From positions 62,001 to 126,000 of the forward strand of contig NZ_BOOY01000007.1 in assembly GCF_016863475.1 (NCBI RefSeq): 64,000 nt of DNA, written 5' to 3'. This document shows positions 24,746 to 33,668 of this stretch, in pieces (within the stretch, counting starts at the first letter, position 1; every line of letters begins with the position of its first letter). Below the pieces are notes generated by a model. That model saw nothing but the letters and a program-made list of their open reading frames with translations. It was not told the origin of the DNA and made no database searches. Origin of the DNA: Spirilliplanes yamanashiensis. GTDB taxonomy: Bacteria; Actinomycetota; Actinomycetes; Mycobacteriales; Micromonosporaceae. The translations under genes were made by a program, and so were the position numbers.

Positions 24746-25423
24746 GTGGACACGGGCGCCCGCGGCGAGCTGCTCGACCGGCTGGCGGACGCGGCCGGCG
24801 CCGTGGCGGCCGCGCACCCGGTGCGGGTCGCGGTCGACGGGGCGCCCGCCGCGGGCAAGACCACACTGGCCGACGAGCTGGCGGCGGTCCTGCGCGCCCG
24901 CGGCCGGGAGGTCGTCCGCGCCTCGATCGACGGCTTCCTGCGGCCCCGCGCCGAGCGCTACCGGCGCGGCCCGTACTCGCCCGAGGGCTGCTACGAGGAC
25001 TCCTTCGACCTCGGCGCCCTGCACCGGTACCTGCTCGGGCCGCTGAGCCCCGGCGGCGACCGCCGGTACCGGGACGCCTGCTACGACCGCGCCACCGACG
25101 CCGTCGTCTCCCCGCCGGCGCGGACCGCGGGCGCGGGCGCGGTGCTGGTGTTCGACGGGGTGTTCCTGCTGCGCCCCGAGCTGGACGACCGCTGGGACCT
25201 GCGCATCCACGTGGCCGCGTCGTTCGAGCGGACCCTGGACCGGGCGCGGACCCGGGACCTGGACCGGCTGGGGTCCACCGCCGAGGTCGAGCGGTTCTTC
25301 CGCGAGCGGTACCAGCCGTCCCAGCGGCGCTACGCGGCGGAGTGCCGCCCCGCCGGGCGCGCCGACGTCGTGGTGCACAACGACGAGCCCGCGCGGCCGC
25401 GCTGGCACGTCCGGCGGCGCTGA
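24746..25423 (+). CDS. Uridine-kinase-like P-loop kinase
   Basis: A 225-residue P-loop NTPase of the uridine kinase/phosphoribulokinase group. Walker A is VDGAPAAGKTTLA (about residues 29-41), followed by RASIDGFLRPRAER and YRRGPYSPEGCYEDSFD, blocks typical of the actinobacterial uridine-kinase-like proteins. VLVFDGVFLLRPEL carries the Walker B region. The nucleoside or sugar substrate cannot be assigned. The GTG at 24746 is 2 nt after the kdgK stop. The gene ends directly against the DUF389 gene with no spacer, the two stop codons abutting. Confidence 0.82.
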   Translation: MDTGARGELLDRLADAAGAVAAAHPVRVAVDGAPAAGKTTLADELAAVLRARGREVVRASIDGFLRPRAERYRRGPYSPEGCYEDSFDLGALHRYLLGPLSPGGDRRYRDACYDRATDAVVSPPARTAGAGAVLVFDGVFLLRPELDDRWDLRIHVAASFERTLDRARTRDLDRLGSTAEVERFFRERYQPSQRRYAAECRPAGRADVVVHNDEPARPRWHVRRR

Positions 25424-26344
25424 TCAGCGGGGGCGCCGCCACGCGACCCGCTGCACGAGCAGGGTCAGCACGCCCGCCGCGACGATGGCGGCCACGTTGA
25501 CGAGCAGCTGCACCGCCGAGCCGGCGGCCTCGTCCGGTACGCCGTAGGCCAGCGCCACCGCCGCGTTCGCGGCCGCCGGGACGGTGGTGACGGAGATGAG
25601 GACGCCGACCAGCGTGCCCGCCTTGGCCGAGGTCAGCGACAGCATGCCGGCGACCCCGCCCAGGACGCCGACCACCCAGGACAGGGCGTCGGGGCGCCAG
25701 ATGAAGTCGGTGAGCGGCCGCGGGTCGGTCAGCATCGACCGCTCGACGAGGCCGGCGGCGTCGAGGCCCCACGTGGCGAGCACGGTGGCGGCCATCGCGA
25801 TCGGGAAGCCGGCGCCCAGCGCCACCAGCGAGCGGCGCACCAGCGCGCCCCGGCGGCGCACCAGCCCGACGCACAGCGCGGCGAGCGGGCCGAACTCGGG
25901 CCCGACGACCATCGCGCCGACGATGAGGATGGGCTGGTCGAGCAGCACGCCGATGCCCGCGAGGATGGTCGCCACGGTGAGGAACGTCAGGTACGCGGCC
26001 GACAGCCGGGTCTCCTCGCCGGTGGTGTGCTCGATCTCCTCCCACACCACCGCGTCCACCCCGAAGCCGGGGACCCGGCGGTCGGCCCGCTCGGCGGAGC
26101 GCGACAGCACCGTGTCGACGCGCTCCATCATGATCGAGCCGTCGCGGTCGACGCCCAGCTCGCGCAGCGCGGCCAGCAGGTTGCTCGCGCCCTCGCGCAC
26201 CACGTCGCAGACGACGGCGTCGCCGGCGGGGGAGCGGGCCGCGCCGGGCAGCACGATCACGTTCGTGACGGCCCGGTCGGCCTGGAGCAGGTCGGCGACC
26301 CGGGTGGTCTTGTCGCTCGGCACGATGATCCGCAGGTGCAGCAC
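25424..26344 (-). CDS. DUF389 membrane protein
   Basis: A 306-residue protein of the DUF389 family. Residues 1-80 form a soluble ferredoxin-like domain (MLHLRIIVPSDKTTRVADLL). From about residue 118 there are six hydrophobic segments, including the family's GAMVVGPEFGPLAALCVGL block. The function of DUF389 proteins is not established as far as I know. It lies 9 nt downstream of the xdhC-like gene on the same strand and may be co-transcribed with it and the MobA-like gene. Confidence 0.88.
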   Translation of the reverse strand: MLHLRIIVPSDKTTRVADLLQADRAVTNVIVLPGAARSPAGDAVVCDVVREGASNLLAALRELGVDRDGSIMMERVDTVLSRSAERADRRVPGFGVDAVVWEEIEHTTGEETRLSAAYLTFLTVATILAGIGVLLDQPILIVGAMVVGPEFGPLAALCVGLVRRRGALVRRSLVALGAGFPIAMAATVLATWGLDAAGLVERSMLTDPRPLTDFIWRPDALSWVVGVLGGVAGMLSLTSAKAGTLVGVLISVTTVPAAANAAVALAYGVPDEAAGSAVQLLVNVAAIVAAGVLTLLVQRVAWRRPR

Positions 26345-26353
26345 GCGCCGAGC

Positions 26354-27322
26354 CTAGGGGGCGTGGATGGGCCCCCGGGTGGCGGTCAGGCGATTGCCGG
26401 TGCCGCCGCGGCGCAGCGCCACCACCTCGGCCAGGATGCTGACGGCCGTCTCGGCGGGCGTGCGGGCGCCCAGGTCGAGGCCGATGGGGGAGGCGAGCCG
26501 GGCCAGCGCGGCGTCGTCGGCGCCCGCCTCGCGCAGCCGGCGCAGCCGGTCGTCGTGGGTGCGGCGGGAGCCCATCGCGCCGACGTACGCCAGGTCGAGG
26601 CGCAGGGCGGCGGCCAGCACCGGAACGTCGAACTTGGGGTCGTGGGTGAGCACGCAGACGACGGTGCGGGCGTCGAGCCGGCCGGCGGCGGCCTCGGCGG
26701 TCAGGTAGCGGTGCGGCCACGCCACCACGACCTCGTCGGCGCCGGGCAGCCGCTCGGGGGTCGCGAACACCGGCCGGGCGTCGCACACGGTGACCCGGTA
26801 GCCGAGCAGGGCGGCGGCGCGGGCCAGCGCGGCGGCGTGCTCGGTGGCGCCGAAGACGAGGAACCGGGGCGGGGGCAGGAACTCCCGCACGAGGTGGCCG
26901 GCCGCGCCGGGGGCGGTCAGCCGGTGGGTGCCGTCGGCCGCGGTGACCAGGGCGACCGGGCGGCCGGCCGCGACCGCCTCGGCCAGCTCCGGCAGCTGCG
27001 GCAACGTCGCGCGCGACACCGGCTCCACGTACAGCTCGATGGTGCCGCCGCAGGTCAGGCCGACGGCGCCGGCGTCGTCGTCGCTCACCCCGTAGCGCAC
27101 GGTCGTGGGCCGGCCGGACGCGGCGACCTCGCGGCACACCTCGTAGACGGCTGCCTCGACGCAGCCGCCGGAGACGCTGCCGGCCACGGTGCCGTCCGGC
27201 CCGACGGCCATCGCCGCGCCCACCTCGCGGGGCGCGCTGTCCCAGGTGGCGGTGACGGTGGCCAGGGCGGCGGTGCCGCCGTCGCGCCACCAGCCGAGCA
27301 GCGGCTCCAGCACGTCACGCAT
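26354..27322 (-). CDS. XdhC/CoxI family protein
   Basis: A 322-residue XdhC-family protein, the kind that binds molybdenum cofactor and helps insert it, in sulfurated form, into xanthine dehydrogenase-type enzymes. The N-terminal domain has ATVTATWDSAPREVGAAMAV and GSVSGGCVEAAV, including the conserved cysteine; the C-terminal Rossmann domain has FGATEHAAALARAAALLGY and VVCVLTHDPKFDVPVLAAAL, then YVGAMGSRRTHDDR. No xdh or cox structural gene is in the window. The ATG at 27322 overlaps the preceding gene by 8 nt. Confidence 0.9.
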   Translation of the reverse strand: MRDVLEPLLGWWRDGGTAALATVTATWDSAPREVGAAMAVGPDGTVAGSVSGGCVEAAVYEVCREVAASGRPTTVRYGVSDDDAGAVGLTCGGTIELYVEPVSRATLPQLPELAEAVAAGRPVALVTAADGTHRLTAPGAAGHLVREFLPPPRFLVFGATEHAAALARAAALLGYRVTVCDARPVFATPERLPGADEVVVAWPHRYLTAEAAAGRLDARTVVCVLTHDPKFDVPVLAAALRLDLAYVGAMGSRRTHDDRLRRLREAGADDAALARLASPIGLDLGARTPAETAVSILAEVVALRRGGTGNRLTATRGPIHAP

Positions 27323-27878
27323 CGGCGGGCACGTCGATGTCGCGGTCGTCGGCCACGTCGGCGCAGTCGACGACGGTCACGGCGTGGGCGCGCAGGTAGT
27401 CGCGGGCGCCCGCGTCGCCGGTGGCGGTTGCGGCGACGCCGGCCCAGTGGTCGCGGCCGAGGACGACCGGGTGGCCGCGGCGGCCGCCGTACCCGGCGGT
27501 GACCAGGCTGCCCGCCGTGGCGCCGGCGGCGACTCGCCGCACGGCCGCCGGGGTGACGCCCGGCATGTCCACGAGCAGCACCACGGTGGCGTCGACGTCA
27601 TCGGCGTCGGCGAGGGCGGCCAGGCCCGCGCGCAGCGACGACGCCAGGCCCGTCGCCCAGTCCGGGTTCTCGACGGTGACCGCGCCGCCCAGGTCGGCCC
27701 GGGCCCGCACCTCGGCGGCCGCCGCGCCGAGCACCACCACGGTGCGCGCGACCCCGGCCGCGCGCAGGGTGGCGGCGGCGCGCTCCACGAGCAGACCGCC
27801 CCGGTACGCGACCAGCGCCTTCGGCCCGCCGAAGCGCCGGCCGCCCCCGGCGGCCAGCACCAGCCCGCTGACGGTCAT
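27315..27878 (-). CDS. MobA/MocA-like nucleotidyltransferase
   Basis: A 187-residue nucleotidyltransferase with LVLAAGGGRRFGGPKALVAYRG at the N-terminus, the nucleotide-binding signature of MobA/MocA enzymes, and LLVDMPGVTP for the metal site. Next to XdhC this is most likely a molybdenum cofactor cytidylyltransferase making the dinucleotide form used by xanthine dehydrogenase-type enzymes. The ATG at 27878 is chosen; a GTG directly before it would add one residue. It overlaps the xdhC-like start. Confidence 0.82.
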   Translation of the reverse strand: MTVSGLVLAAGGGRRFGGPKALVAYRGGLLVERAAATLRAAGVARTVVVLGAAAAEVRARADLGGAVTVENPDWATGLASSLRAGLAALADADDVDATVVLLVDMPGVTPAAVRRVAAGATAGSLVTAGYGGRRGHPVVLGRDHWAGVAATATGDAGARDYLRAHAVTVVDCADVADDRDIDVPADA

Positions 27879-27908
27879 CACCCGAGCGTAACCGCGCCGG
27901 GGCCCCCG

Positions 27909-29366
27909 TCAGCGCAGGCGGCGCACCACCGCCCGGGCCGTGCCGCGGGCCGCCTTGAAGCCACCGAGCAGGGCGCGCCCGGCGCGGGCCGGCCCGGTGT
28001 CGCTCAGCAGCGCGACGAGGCGCCACGCCTGGTCGAGCGCGGTCTCCCGCTCGGTGAGCGCCCGCTCCCGCCAGGCGGCCTGGGCGCGGGCGTCGGCGAG
28101 CTCGCGGGCGAGCCGGTCGCGCTCGGCGGTCAGCTCCCGGACGGTGAGCGGGCCGGTGCGGCGCGGCGTGCCGGTGGGCGGGTCGACGTCGCGGCCGGTC
28201 ATGGCGGCGAGCAGCCGGGTCAGCCCGGCCTCGTCGAGCGGGCCGGGCCAGGGCAGCGGCAGGCCGCCGCCGAGCAGGTCCGCGGCGAGCGCGTGCAGGG
28301 CCAGCACCGGGTCGCCCGGCGCGGCCAGGGCGGTCAGCGTCCCGGCCCGGTCGACGACGATCTGGTCGGCGTGCACGCCCGCGGCGGTGCTGTCCTGCCA
28401 GGCGCCGAGCGCCTCGCGCACCGCCGGCAGGTCGCGCCGCAGCACGGCCGCGGTGACGACCTCGGTCAGGGTGCGCCCGGCGGGCACCCGCTCGGCGCCG
28501 CCCGCCCGGTGCCGCCACCAGTGCCCGTCGCGGCGCCGCACGACCTCGGCGCCGGCCACGGCGGCGACATCGGTGTCGGCGCCGGTGTCGCCCCGCCGGG
28601 CGGTCACGATCCAGGCCGGCGCCAGGTGGGCGGCGGCGCCGTGGCGCAGCGCGTCCACCGCCAGCCGGGCCGGGTCGGTCAGGGCCGGCGCGGTGGTGCG
28701 GCAGGCGCGGGCCAGCGCCGCGGTGGCCCAGCCGCGCAGGTCGTCGTCGGCGCACGCGGCCTCGCCGAGCAGCACCTCGGGGGCGGCCGGCGACGGCCAC
28801 GCCGCGTACACCGCGGGTGTGCCGAGGCCCGCGGCCGTGAGGTGGGCGCGGAGCCGGTCGAGCCCGGCGGGCCGGCCGGGGTCGTGGGTGTCGGCGGGGG
28901 ACCAGCCGGCGGTGGCCGGGTCCGGCGCGAACGCGATCAGGCGGTGGGTGCCGACCATGTTCTCGACGCCGAGCAGCAGGGTGCCGCCGGGGCGCAGCGC
29001 GCCGAGCAGCAGCGCGAACGCCTCGGCCCACGGCGGCGGCTCCGCCTCGGCGGACGACAGCCGGCCCAGCCCGTCGAGGGCGACGACCGTGTCGAAGGGC
29101 GGCTCGGCGGCCAGCTTGGCGAGGTCGCCGCAGCACACCGTGGCGTCCGGGTAGCGCTCGGCCAGCCGCCGGGCGTCCGGCAGGCCGCGCACCAGCAGCG
29201 TCAGGTCGGCCGGGGGCAGCGCGTCGAGCAGGGCGGGGTCGTGCGGGCCCGCGACCAGCACCCGGCCGCGCGCGGCGGCGGCCAGCAGCGGGACGAGGGC
29301 GGCGCCGCGCACCGGGTCGCGGTCGGTCCACACCGGCATCTCGCCGCCGATCAGCCGGGGGTTCAC
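27909..29366 (-). CDS. SAM-dependent methyltransferase of glycan cluster
   Basis: A 485-residue protein, last gene of a four-gene minus-strand operon. Residues 15-200 are methyltransferase-like (VLVAGPHDPALLDAL, then FDTVVALDGLGRLSSAE, ALRPGGTLLLGVENMVG). The middle is unassigned, and residues 395-455 form a coiled coil rich in Arg, Glu and Leu. Methyltransferases with terminal coiled coils occur in O-antigen and capsule loci, where some cap chains; capping here is inference. The GTG at 29366 overlaps the upstream stop by 4 nt. Confidence 0.72.
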   Translation of the reverse strand: MNPRLIGGEMPVWTDRDPVRGAALVPLLAAAARGRVLVAGPHDPALLDALPPADLTLLVRGLPDARRLAERYPDATVCCGDLAKLAAEPPFDTVVALDGLGRLSSAEAEPPPWAEAFALLLGALRPGGTLLLGVENMVGTHRLIAFAPDPATAGWSPADTHDPGRPAGLDRLRAHLTAAGLGTPAVYAAWPSPAAPEVLLGEAACADDDLRGWATAALARACRTTAPALTDPARLAVDALRHGAAAHLAPAWIVTARRGDTGADTDVAAVAGAEVVRRRDGHWWRHRAGGAERVPAGRTLTEVVTAAVLRRDLPAVREALGAWQDSTAAGVHADQIVVDRAGTLTALAAPGDPVLALHALAADLLGGGLPLPWPGPLDEAGLTRLLAAMTGRDVDPPTGTPRRTGPLTVRELTAERDRLARELADARAQAAWRERALTERETALDQAWRLVALLSDTGPARAGRALLGGFKAARGTARAVVRRLR

Positions 29367-30226
29367 CGGCGGATCCCGGGCAGCGCGGCGTCGTCCACGT
29401 AGGTCTCCTGGTACTCGTCGGGCCAGCCGAGGATGCGGCGCAGTTCGGCGGGCGGCAGCAGGCGGTCGGCGCCCAGCTCGGCGGCGGCGACGGCCCGGGC
29501 GGCCGCCGGGTCGGGGCGCGGCCCGTGCAGCTCCGGCCACTCGCGGCGGATGCGGTCCTGGCCGCCCAGCGACGGGTCCTCGTTCTCCAGCACCATCGGG
29601 TCGCCGTAGACGGCGGGCTCGCAGCCGGCCAGCGCGCCGTACAGGACGGCGCTGCTGAGCCGGTTCGACGCGACGCGGGCGTGCCGGCGCTGCTCGGCGA
29701 GCTGCCGGTCGAGGAAGTCCGGGTCGAGGTCGCGGTAGCGGCCGCCGCGGTAGCCGTGGCACACGACGCGGAACCCGGCGCGCTCGTAGCGGCGGCGCAG
29801 CCGGGGCGACTGGAACTCCTGCCAGTACAGGCAGACCGTCACCGGGCCCGGCTCGGTGGCGCGGATCTCGTCGACGAGCCGGGCGTGGTCGCCGACGACC
29901 CGCTGGCCCTCCCAGCCGTGGAACGGGTACCAGATCGTGCCCTCGCGCGGGGCGTCCGGCTCCGGGCTCATCCGCAGCAGGTACGCCCACGGCGCCCCGA
30001 CGACGTAGGTGTCGTGGCGGCCCAGCGCCCACGCCCGCCGCCGGGTGCGCTCCGACCAGACGAGCGTGGGCACGCCCGGCACGTAGGAGTGGTCGCCCGC
30101 CATGCCGTCGCCGATGTTCCAGCCGTGCTGCAGGTAGCCGCGGATGCGCGGCGGGCGGCGGGGGTCGAGGCCGCACCAGCGGGCCAGCACGTGCGAGTGG
30201 CCGTAGTAGTGGTTGGCGTGGTGCAT
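29363..30226 (-). CDS. Unknown protein of glycan operon
   Basis: A 287-residue soluble protein I cannot place. It begins HHANHYYGHSHVLARW, has a YLQHGWNIGDGM block, and a C-terminal half with VLYGALAGCEPAVYGDPMVLEN followed by GWPDEYQETY. The pattern of a histidine-rich start, a QHGW loop and a late GxxAVYG recalls GT-B-fold capsule glycosyltransferases of the Kdo-transferase type, where a glycine loop and a glutamate grip the donor. That is a weak resemblance. It starts 1 nt after the GT4 gene's stop and overlaps the methyltransferase gene by 4 nt, so it belongs to the operon. Confidence 0.6.
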   Translation of the reverse strand: MHHANHYYGHSHVLARWCGLDPRRPPRIRGYLQHGWNIGDGMAGDHSYVPGVPTLVWSERTRRRAWALGRHDTYVVGAPWAYLLRMSPEPDAPREGTIWYPFHGWEGQRVVGDHARLVDEIRATEPGPVTVCLYWQEFQSPRLRRRYERAGFRVVCHGYRGGRYRDLDPDFLDRQLAEQRRHARVASNRLSSAVLYGALAGCEPAVYGDPMVLENEDPSLGGQDRIRREWPELHGPRPDPAAARAVAAAELGADRLLPPAELRRILGWPDEYQETYVDDAALPGIRR

Positions 30227-30227
30227 G

Positions 30228-31307
30228 TCAGCTGACCGCCTCGTACAGCGCTTCCAGGGCCCGGCTCTGCCGCGCGAGGTCGAAGTGCGCCTCGGCGTGC
30301 CGGCGGGCCTGCCGGCCGAGGCGGGCGCGCAGCGCGTCGTCGGCGAGCAGCTTGCCGATGTGGACGGCGAGCGCCGCGTGGTCGCCCTCGGCGGACAGCA
30401 GCCCGGTCTCGCCGTCCACGACGGCCTCGGGGATGCCGCTGTGGACCGTGGTGACGGCGGGCACGCCCAGCGCGGCGGCCTCCAGGATCGTGGTGGGCAG
30501 GCCCTCGGTGTCGCCGTCCGGGGCGGTGCGCGACGGCGCGGCGAGCACCCGGGCGGCGGCCACGTGCCGGCGCACCCCGGCGGGGTCCAGCGCGCCGGTG
30601 AACGTGGCGTCGACGCCGAGCGCGGCCGCCCGCTCCCGCGCCGCGGCGAGCAGCGGCCCGTCGCCGATCAGCACGGCCCGCACGCCGGGCAGCGTCCCCA
30701 GCGCCTCGATGAGGTCGGCGACGCCCTTCTTGGCGACGAACCGGCCGACGAACGCGACGTCCCACGCCGGCGCGACGGGCTCGGGCGCCGGCGGCAGCGG
30801 GACGCCGGTGTGGTGCACCCGGACCCGGGCGGGGTCGGCGCCGAGCGCGACGGCCCGGCCCCGGATCGGCTCGGAGACGGCGAGCACGGCGGCGGCCCGG
30901 CGGAACACCGCCCGCAGGTGGCGGCGGTGCCGGCGGCCGCGCCAGCCCGGGGCGGCGGCCTGCGCGGTGACGTCGAGCCCGTGCAGGGTGACGACCAGCG
31001 GCACCCCCAGCCGGGCGGCCTCGCCGCTGACCAGCCACGCGTCGCCGCCGAAGTGGGCGTGCACGACCGCGGGGCGCTGCGCGGCGAGGGCGGCGCGCAG
31101 CCGCCGGGACCGGCCGGTGAGGCGCAGCCACAGCCAGCCGGCCCGGCGCAGCGCGATGACGTCGTCGTCCGCGGCGAGGTGCGACGGCACCTTCACGGCG
31201 CCGACGTACGCGGCCCGCCAGGTCGCCAGCGCGGCCCCGTGGTGGCGCACGAACGTCTCGGACGCGGGCAGCAGCAGGCTGCGCCAGACGACGACGGTCC
31301 TACCCAT
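30228..31307 (-). CDS. GT4 family glycosyltransferase
   Basis: A 359-residue GT-B-fold glycosyltransferase. The N-terminal acceptor half has VVHAHFGGDAWLV and PLVVTLHGLDVT; the donor half has VGRFVAKKGVADLIEAL and the retaining EGLPTTILEAAALGVPAVTT motif with the conserved glutamates. Such enzymes transfer sugars from nucleotide donors, retaining the anomeric configuration, at the cytoplasmic face of the membrane. It overlaps the GT2 gene upstream by 8 nt. Donor and acceptor are unknown. Confidence 0.9.
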   Translation of the reverse strand: MGRTVVVWRSLLLPASETFVRHHGAALATWRAAYVGAVKVPSHLAADDDVIALRRAGWLWLRLTGRSRRLRAALAAQRPAVVHAHFGGDAWLVSGEAARLGVPLVVTLHGLDVTAQAAAPGWRGRRHRRHLRAVFRRAAAVLAVSEPIRGRAVALGADPARVRVHHTGVPLPPAPEPVAPAWDVAFVGRFVAKKGVADLIEALGTLPGVRAVLIGDGPLLAAARERAAALGVDATFTGALDPAGVRRHVAAARVLAAPSRTAPDGDTEGLPTTILEAAALGVPAVTTVHSGIPEAVVDGETGLLSAEGDHAALAVHIGKLLADDALRARLGRQARRHAEAHFDLARQSRALEALYEAVS

Positions 31308-32244
31308 CGGCCCGCTTGCGCCCCAGCAGCAGGTCGCGCACCCGGCCGCGCAGCCCCGGCGGCAGCAGCCAGATCTGCAGGTACGTGAGGTAGTCCAGGG
31401 CGCCGGGCCGGCCGTGCCTCCGGGCGTCGCGCAGCAGCTCGCGGAACACTCGCGGGCTGCGGGTCGGCGCGGCCATCGAGCCGATGACGCTGAGCATGAC
31501 CGCGGCGTACGCGCGCGGCGTGACGAGGTGCCGGATGCCGCGCAGCCAGGCGAGCTGGCCCTCCCACGGCGCGTGCAGGCTGATCCGGTCGCGGTCCTCG
31601 TCCTGGTGCCAGACGACGAGCGGCTCGTCGGCGAACAGCAGCTGCACGTCGTCGTGCGCGACCGCGCGCAGCGTCCAGTCCAGCTCCTGCTGCCGGCGCA
31701 GGCCCACGGTGAACGGCACGCGGCGCAGCAGCTCGGTCGGCGCCAGGATGGTGGAGGTCTGGATGAACCCGTCGCCGTAGAACAGGCCGCGCCGCACGGT
31801 CAGGTACTCGCTGATCGGCTCGCCGTCGGCGGGCAGCCGGCGCGGCAGCACGGAGTCGGCGCGCGGCGTGCGGTTGATGAGCCGGCTGGCCACGACGGGC
31901 AGCGCCCGGTCGGCGTCGCGGGCCACCTTGAGCTGGGTCGCCAGCTTCTCGGGCAGGAACTCGTCGTCGTCGTCGAGGAACGCGGTGTACTCGGCGCGGG
32001 CGTGCGCGGCGCCCACGTTGCGGGCGTGGGGTGCGCCGCCGCTCTCGGCCAGCGGCACGACGCGCAGCCGGTCGTCGCCGATCGCGGCCAGCGCGGCGAC
32101 GGTGGCGTCGTCGGGGCCGTCGACCACCACGATCACCTCGACGGCGTCCATCGTCTGGGCGAGCGCGCTGCGCACGGCGCGGGTCACCAGGTCGGGCCGG
32201 CCGCGGGTGGGGACGACCACGCTGACCTCGGGTGTCGGGGGCAT
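31300..32244 (-). CDS. GT2 family glycosyltransferase
   Basis: A 314-residue GT-A-fold enzyme, first gene of the operon. VSVVVPTRGRPDLVTRAVRSAL opens the fold, the metal-binding DxD region is FLDDDDEF (about residues 91-98), and LRRQQELDWTLRAV corresponds to the ED-type acceptor-side motif of inverting GT2 enzymes. A hydrophobic patch near the C-terminus (about 245-260 and 287-297) may touch the membrane. The ATG at 32244 is the only plausible start. Sugar specificity is not readable. Confidence 0.88.
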   Translation of the reverse strand: MPPTPEVSVVVPTRGRPDLVTRAVRSALAQTMDAVEVIVVVDGPDDATVAALAAIGDDRLRVVPLAESGGAPHARNVGAAHARAEYTAFLDDDDEFLPEKLATQLKVARDADRALPVVASRLINRTPRADSVLPRRLPADGEPISEYLTVRRGLFYGDGFIQTSTILAPTELLRRVPFTVGLRRQQELDWTLRAVAHDDVQLLFADEPLVVWHQDEDRDRISLHAPWEGQLAWLRGIRHLVTPRAYAAVMLSVIGSMAAPTRSPRVFRELLRDARRHGRPGALDYLTYLQIWLLPPGLRGRVRDLLLGRKRADG

Positions 32245-32285
32245 GAGGACGCACCGTAGGAGCGGCGGGCGGCCCGCCGGTGAAT

Positions 32286-32304
32286 CGCCGGTGTCGATCC
32301 GGCG
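32286..32304 (-). terminator. Candidate terminator of the RpiR-type gene
   Basis: CGCCGG (32286-32291) pairs with CCGGCG (32299-32304) around a 7-nt loop, between the end of the RpiR-type gene and the start of the glycosyltransferase operon on the same strand. No T-run is present. Confidence 0.35.
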
Positions 32305-32325
32305 TACGCGGGGCTGCGGGTTGCG

Positions 32326-33222
32326 TCAGGAGCGGCGGCGGCGCCGGCCCGAGTCCTCGGGCAGGCGGTGGCCCTGCACGGCGCGGGCGGTGAGCTCGAA
32401 GGCGTCCAGGGTGCGCTCGAAGGTGCGCTGCGCGACGGCCACGTAGACCAGGTCGAGCACGAGCAGCTGGGAGTGCAGGGCGGACAGGGCGGCCAGCCGG
32501 AACGTGGACTCAGGCGCGGCGGTGGTGAGCACGACGTCGGCGATCTGGGTGACGGGGGAGCGGGGGAAGGAGGTGACGGCGACGGTGAGCGCGCCGTGCG
32601 CGGACGCCTCGGTCAGCATCTCGATGACCTCGCGGGTGCGGCCGCTGTGCGAGATGCCGATGGCGACGTCCTGCGGGCCGAGCAGGGCGGCGTTGGTGAG
32701 GGCGGTGTGCGGGTCGGCGCGGAACCAGCAGGGCACCCGGATGCGTTCGAGCCGGAACGCCATCTCGCGGGCGGCGGTGCCGGAGCTGCCGAAGCCGAAC
32801 AGCTCGACCCGGCCCGCGGCCCCGACGGCGCCCGCGACGCGTTCCACGGCGGCGAGGTCGACCTGCTCGGCGGTGTCCTGGATGGCCCGGGTGTCGGCGG
32901 AGGCGACGACGCCGCGCAGGTGGGCGAGGTCGTCGTCGGGGCCGATCTCGCGGTCGATGTCGGTGTCCCAGCGGGCCTGGGCGGCCCGCCCCGTGGCGGC
33001 GGCGACGGCGACGCGCAGCTCCGAGTAGCCGCGGTAGCCGAAGACCCGGCAGAACCGGGTGACGGTGGCGGTGGACGTGCCGGCGCGCTGGGCGAGGTCG
33101 ACGATGGTGCCGCGGGCGGTGCGGTCGGGCTCGTCGAGGATCCGCTCGGCGACGCGTTGCAGCGCGCTGGGCAGGGTCGGCAGCTCGGTGCGGACCCGGC
33201 CGAGGAAGCCGCCCTCCGTCAT
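32326..33222 (-). CDS. MurR/RpiR family transcriptional regulator
   Basis: A 298-residue regulator with an N-terminal RpiR helix-turn-helix (about residues 1-80; TIVDLAQRAGTSTATVTRFCRVFGYRGYSELR) and a C-terminal SIS sugar-phosphate isomerase domain (about 125-260; ELFGFGSSGTAAREMAF and IGISHSGRTREVIEML). These proteins respond to phosphorylated sugars. The ATG at 33222 follows AAAGGAATT. It is divergent from the GH64 gene across a 446-bp region, so glucan-degradation control is plausible. The C-terminus is very basic. Confidence 0.9.
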   Translation of the reverse strand: MTEGGFLGRVRTELPTLPSALQRVAERILDEPDRTARGTIVDLAQRAGTSTATVTRFCRVFGYRGYSELRVAVAAATGRAAQARWDTDIDREIGPDDDLAHLRGVVASADTRAIQDTAEQVDLAAVERVAGAVGAAGRVELFGFGSSGTAAREMAFRLERIRVPCWFRADPHTALTNAALLGPQDVAIGISHSGRTREVIEMLTEASAHGALTVAVTSFPRSPVTQIADVVLTTAAPESTFRLAALSALHSQLLVLDLVYVAVAQRTFERTLDAFELTARAVQGHRLPEDSGRRRRRS

Positions 33223-33258
33223 GGCAATTCCTTTCGCGGGCTTGAGCCGACACCGAAA

Positions 33259-33288
33259 ATTATCTCCACCATCACTGCCCGCACACAA
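33259..33288 (-). promoter_or_regulatory. Candidate promoter of the RpiR-type gene
   Basis: On the minus strand TTGTGT (33288-33283) and GATAAT (33264-33259) are separated by 18 bp, ending 36 bp before the start codon. GATAAT differs from the consensus -10 at one base. Confidence 0.45.
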
Positions 33289-33514
33289 GGCGACCCCTGC
33301 GTGACGGTGCGGGACGGCTCTCGCGGGCCCCGCCGGCGGCCCGGAAATCGTCCGGGGAATATTCGCTCCCGAGATGCGCGAAACCCGGCGCCGGGGCAGG
33401 ATGCCGCACCCCCGCACGGGCCCTGAGCTGGGCGCCGACCGCTGCATCGGTTTATTTCGGGGATGTTTCCCCAGGTCGCGGCGCATTTATCGGCGGCAAT
33501 CGCGCGAGGTGCGG

Positions 33515-33543
33515 TTGACATATGACGGCGGTCACAACAAGAT
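33515..33543 (+). promoter_or_regulatory. Candidate promoter of the GH64 gene
   Basis: A perfect -35 box TTGACA (33515-33520) is followed after 17 bp by CAAGAT (33538-33543), giving a leader of roughly 120 nt before the ATG at 33669. A small hairpin GGGGA/TCCCC lies upstream at 33459-33472. I see no gene in the rest of the 33223-33668 spacer. Confidence 0.5.
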
Positions 33544-33668
33544 CCAGAACGAGCACTCTCGGGTTAGCGGAGAGTGACGGCCCGGGCTGCCCCCCGCCGT
33601 GCCCACCTCACCGCAGCCCGGCCGGACGCAGCCCCCCGCGTCCTCACGGGCCGAGCAGGAAGGTGCCT

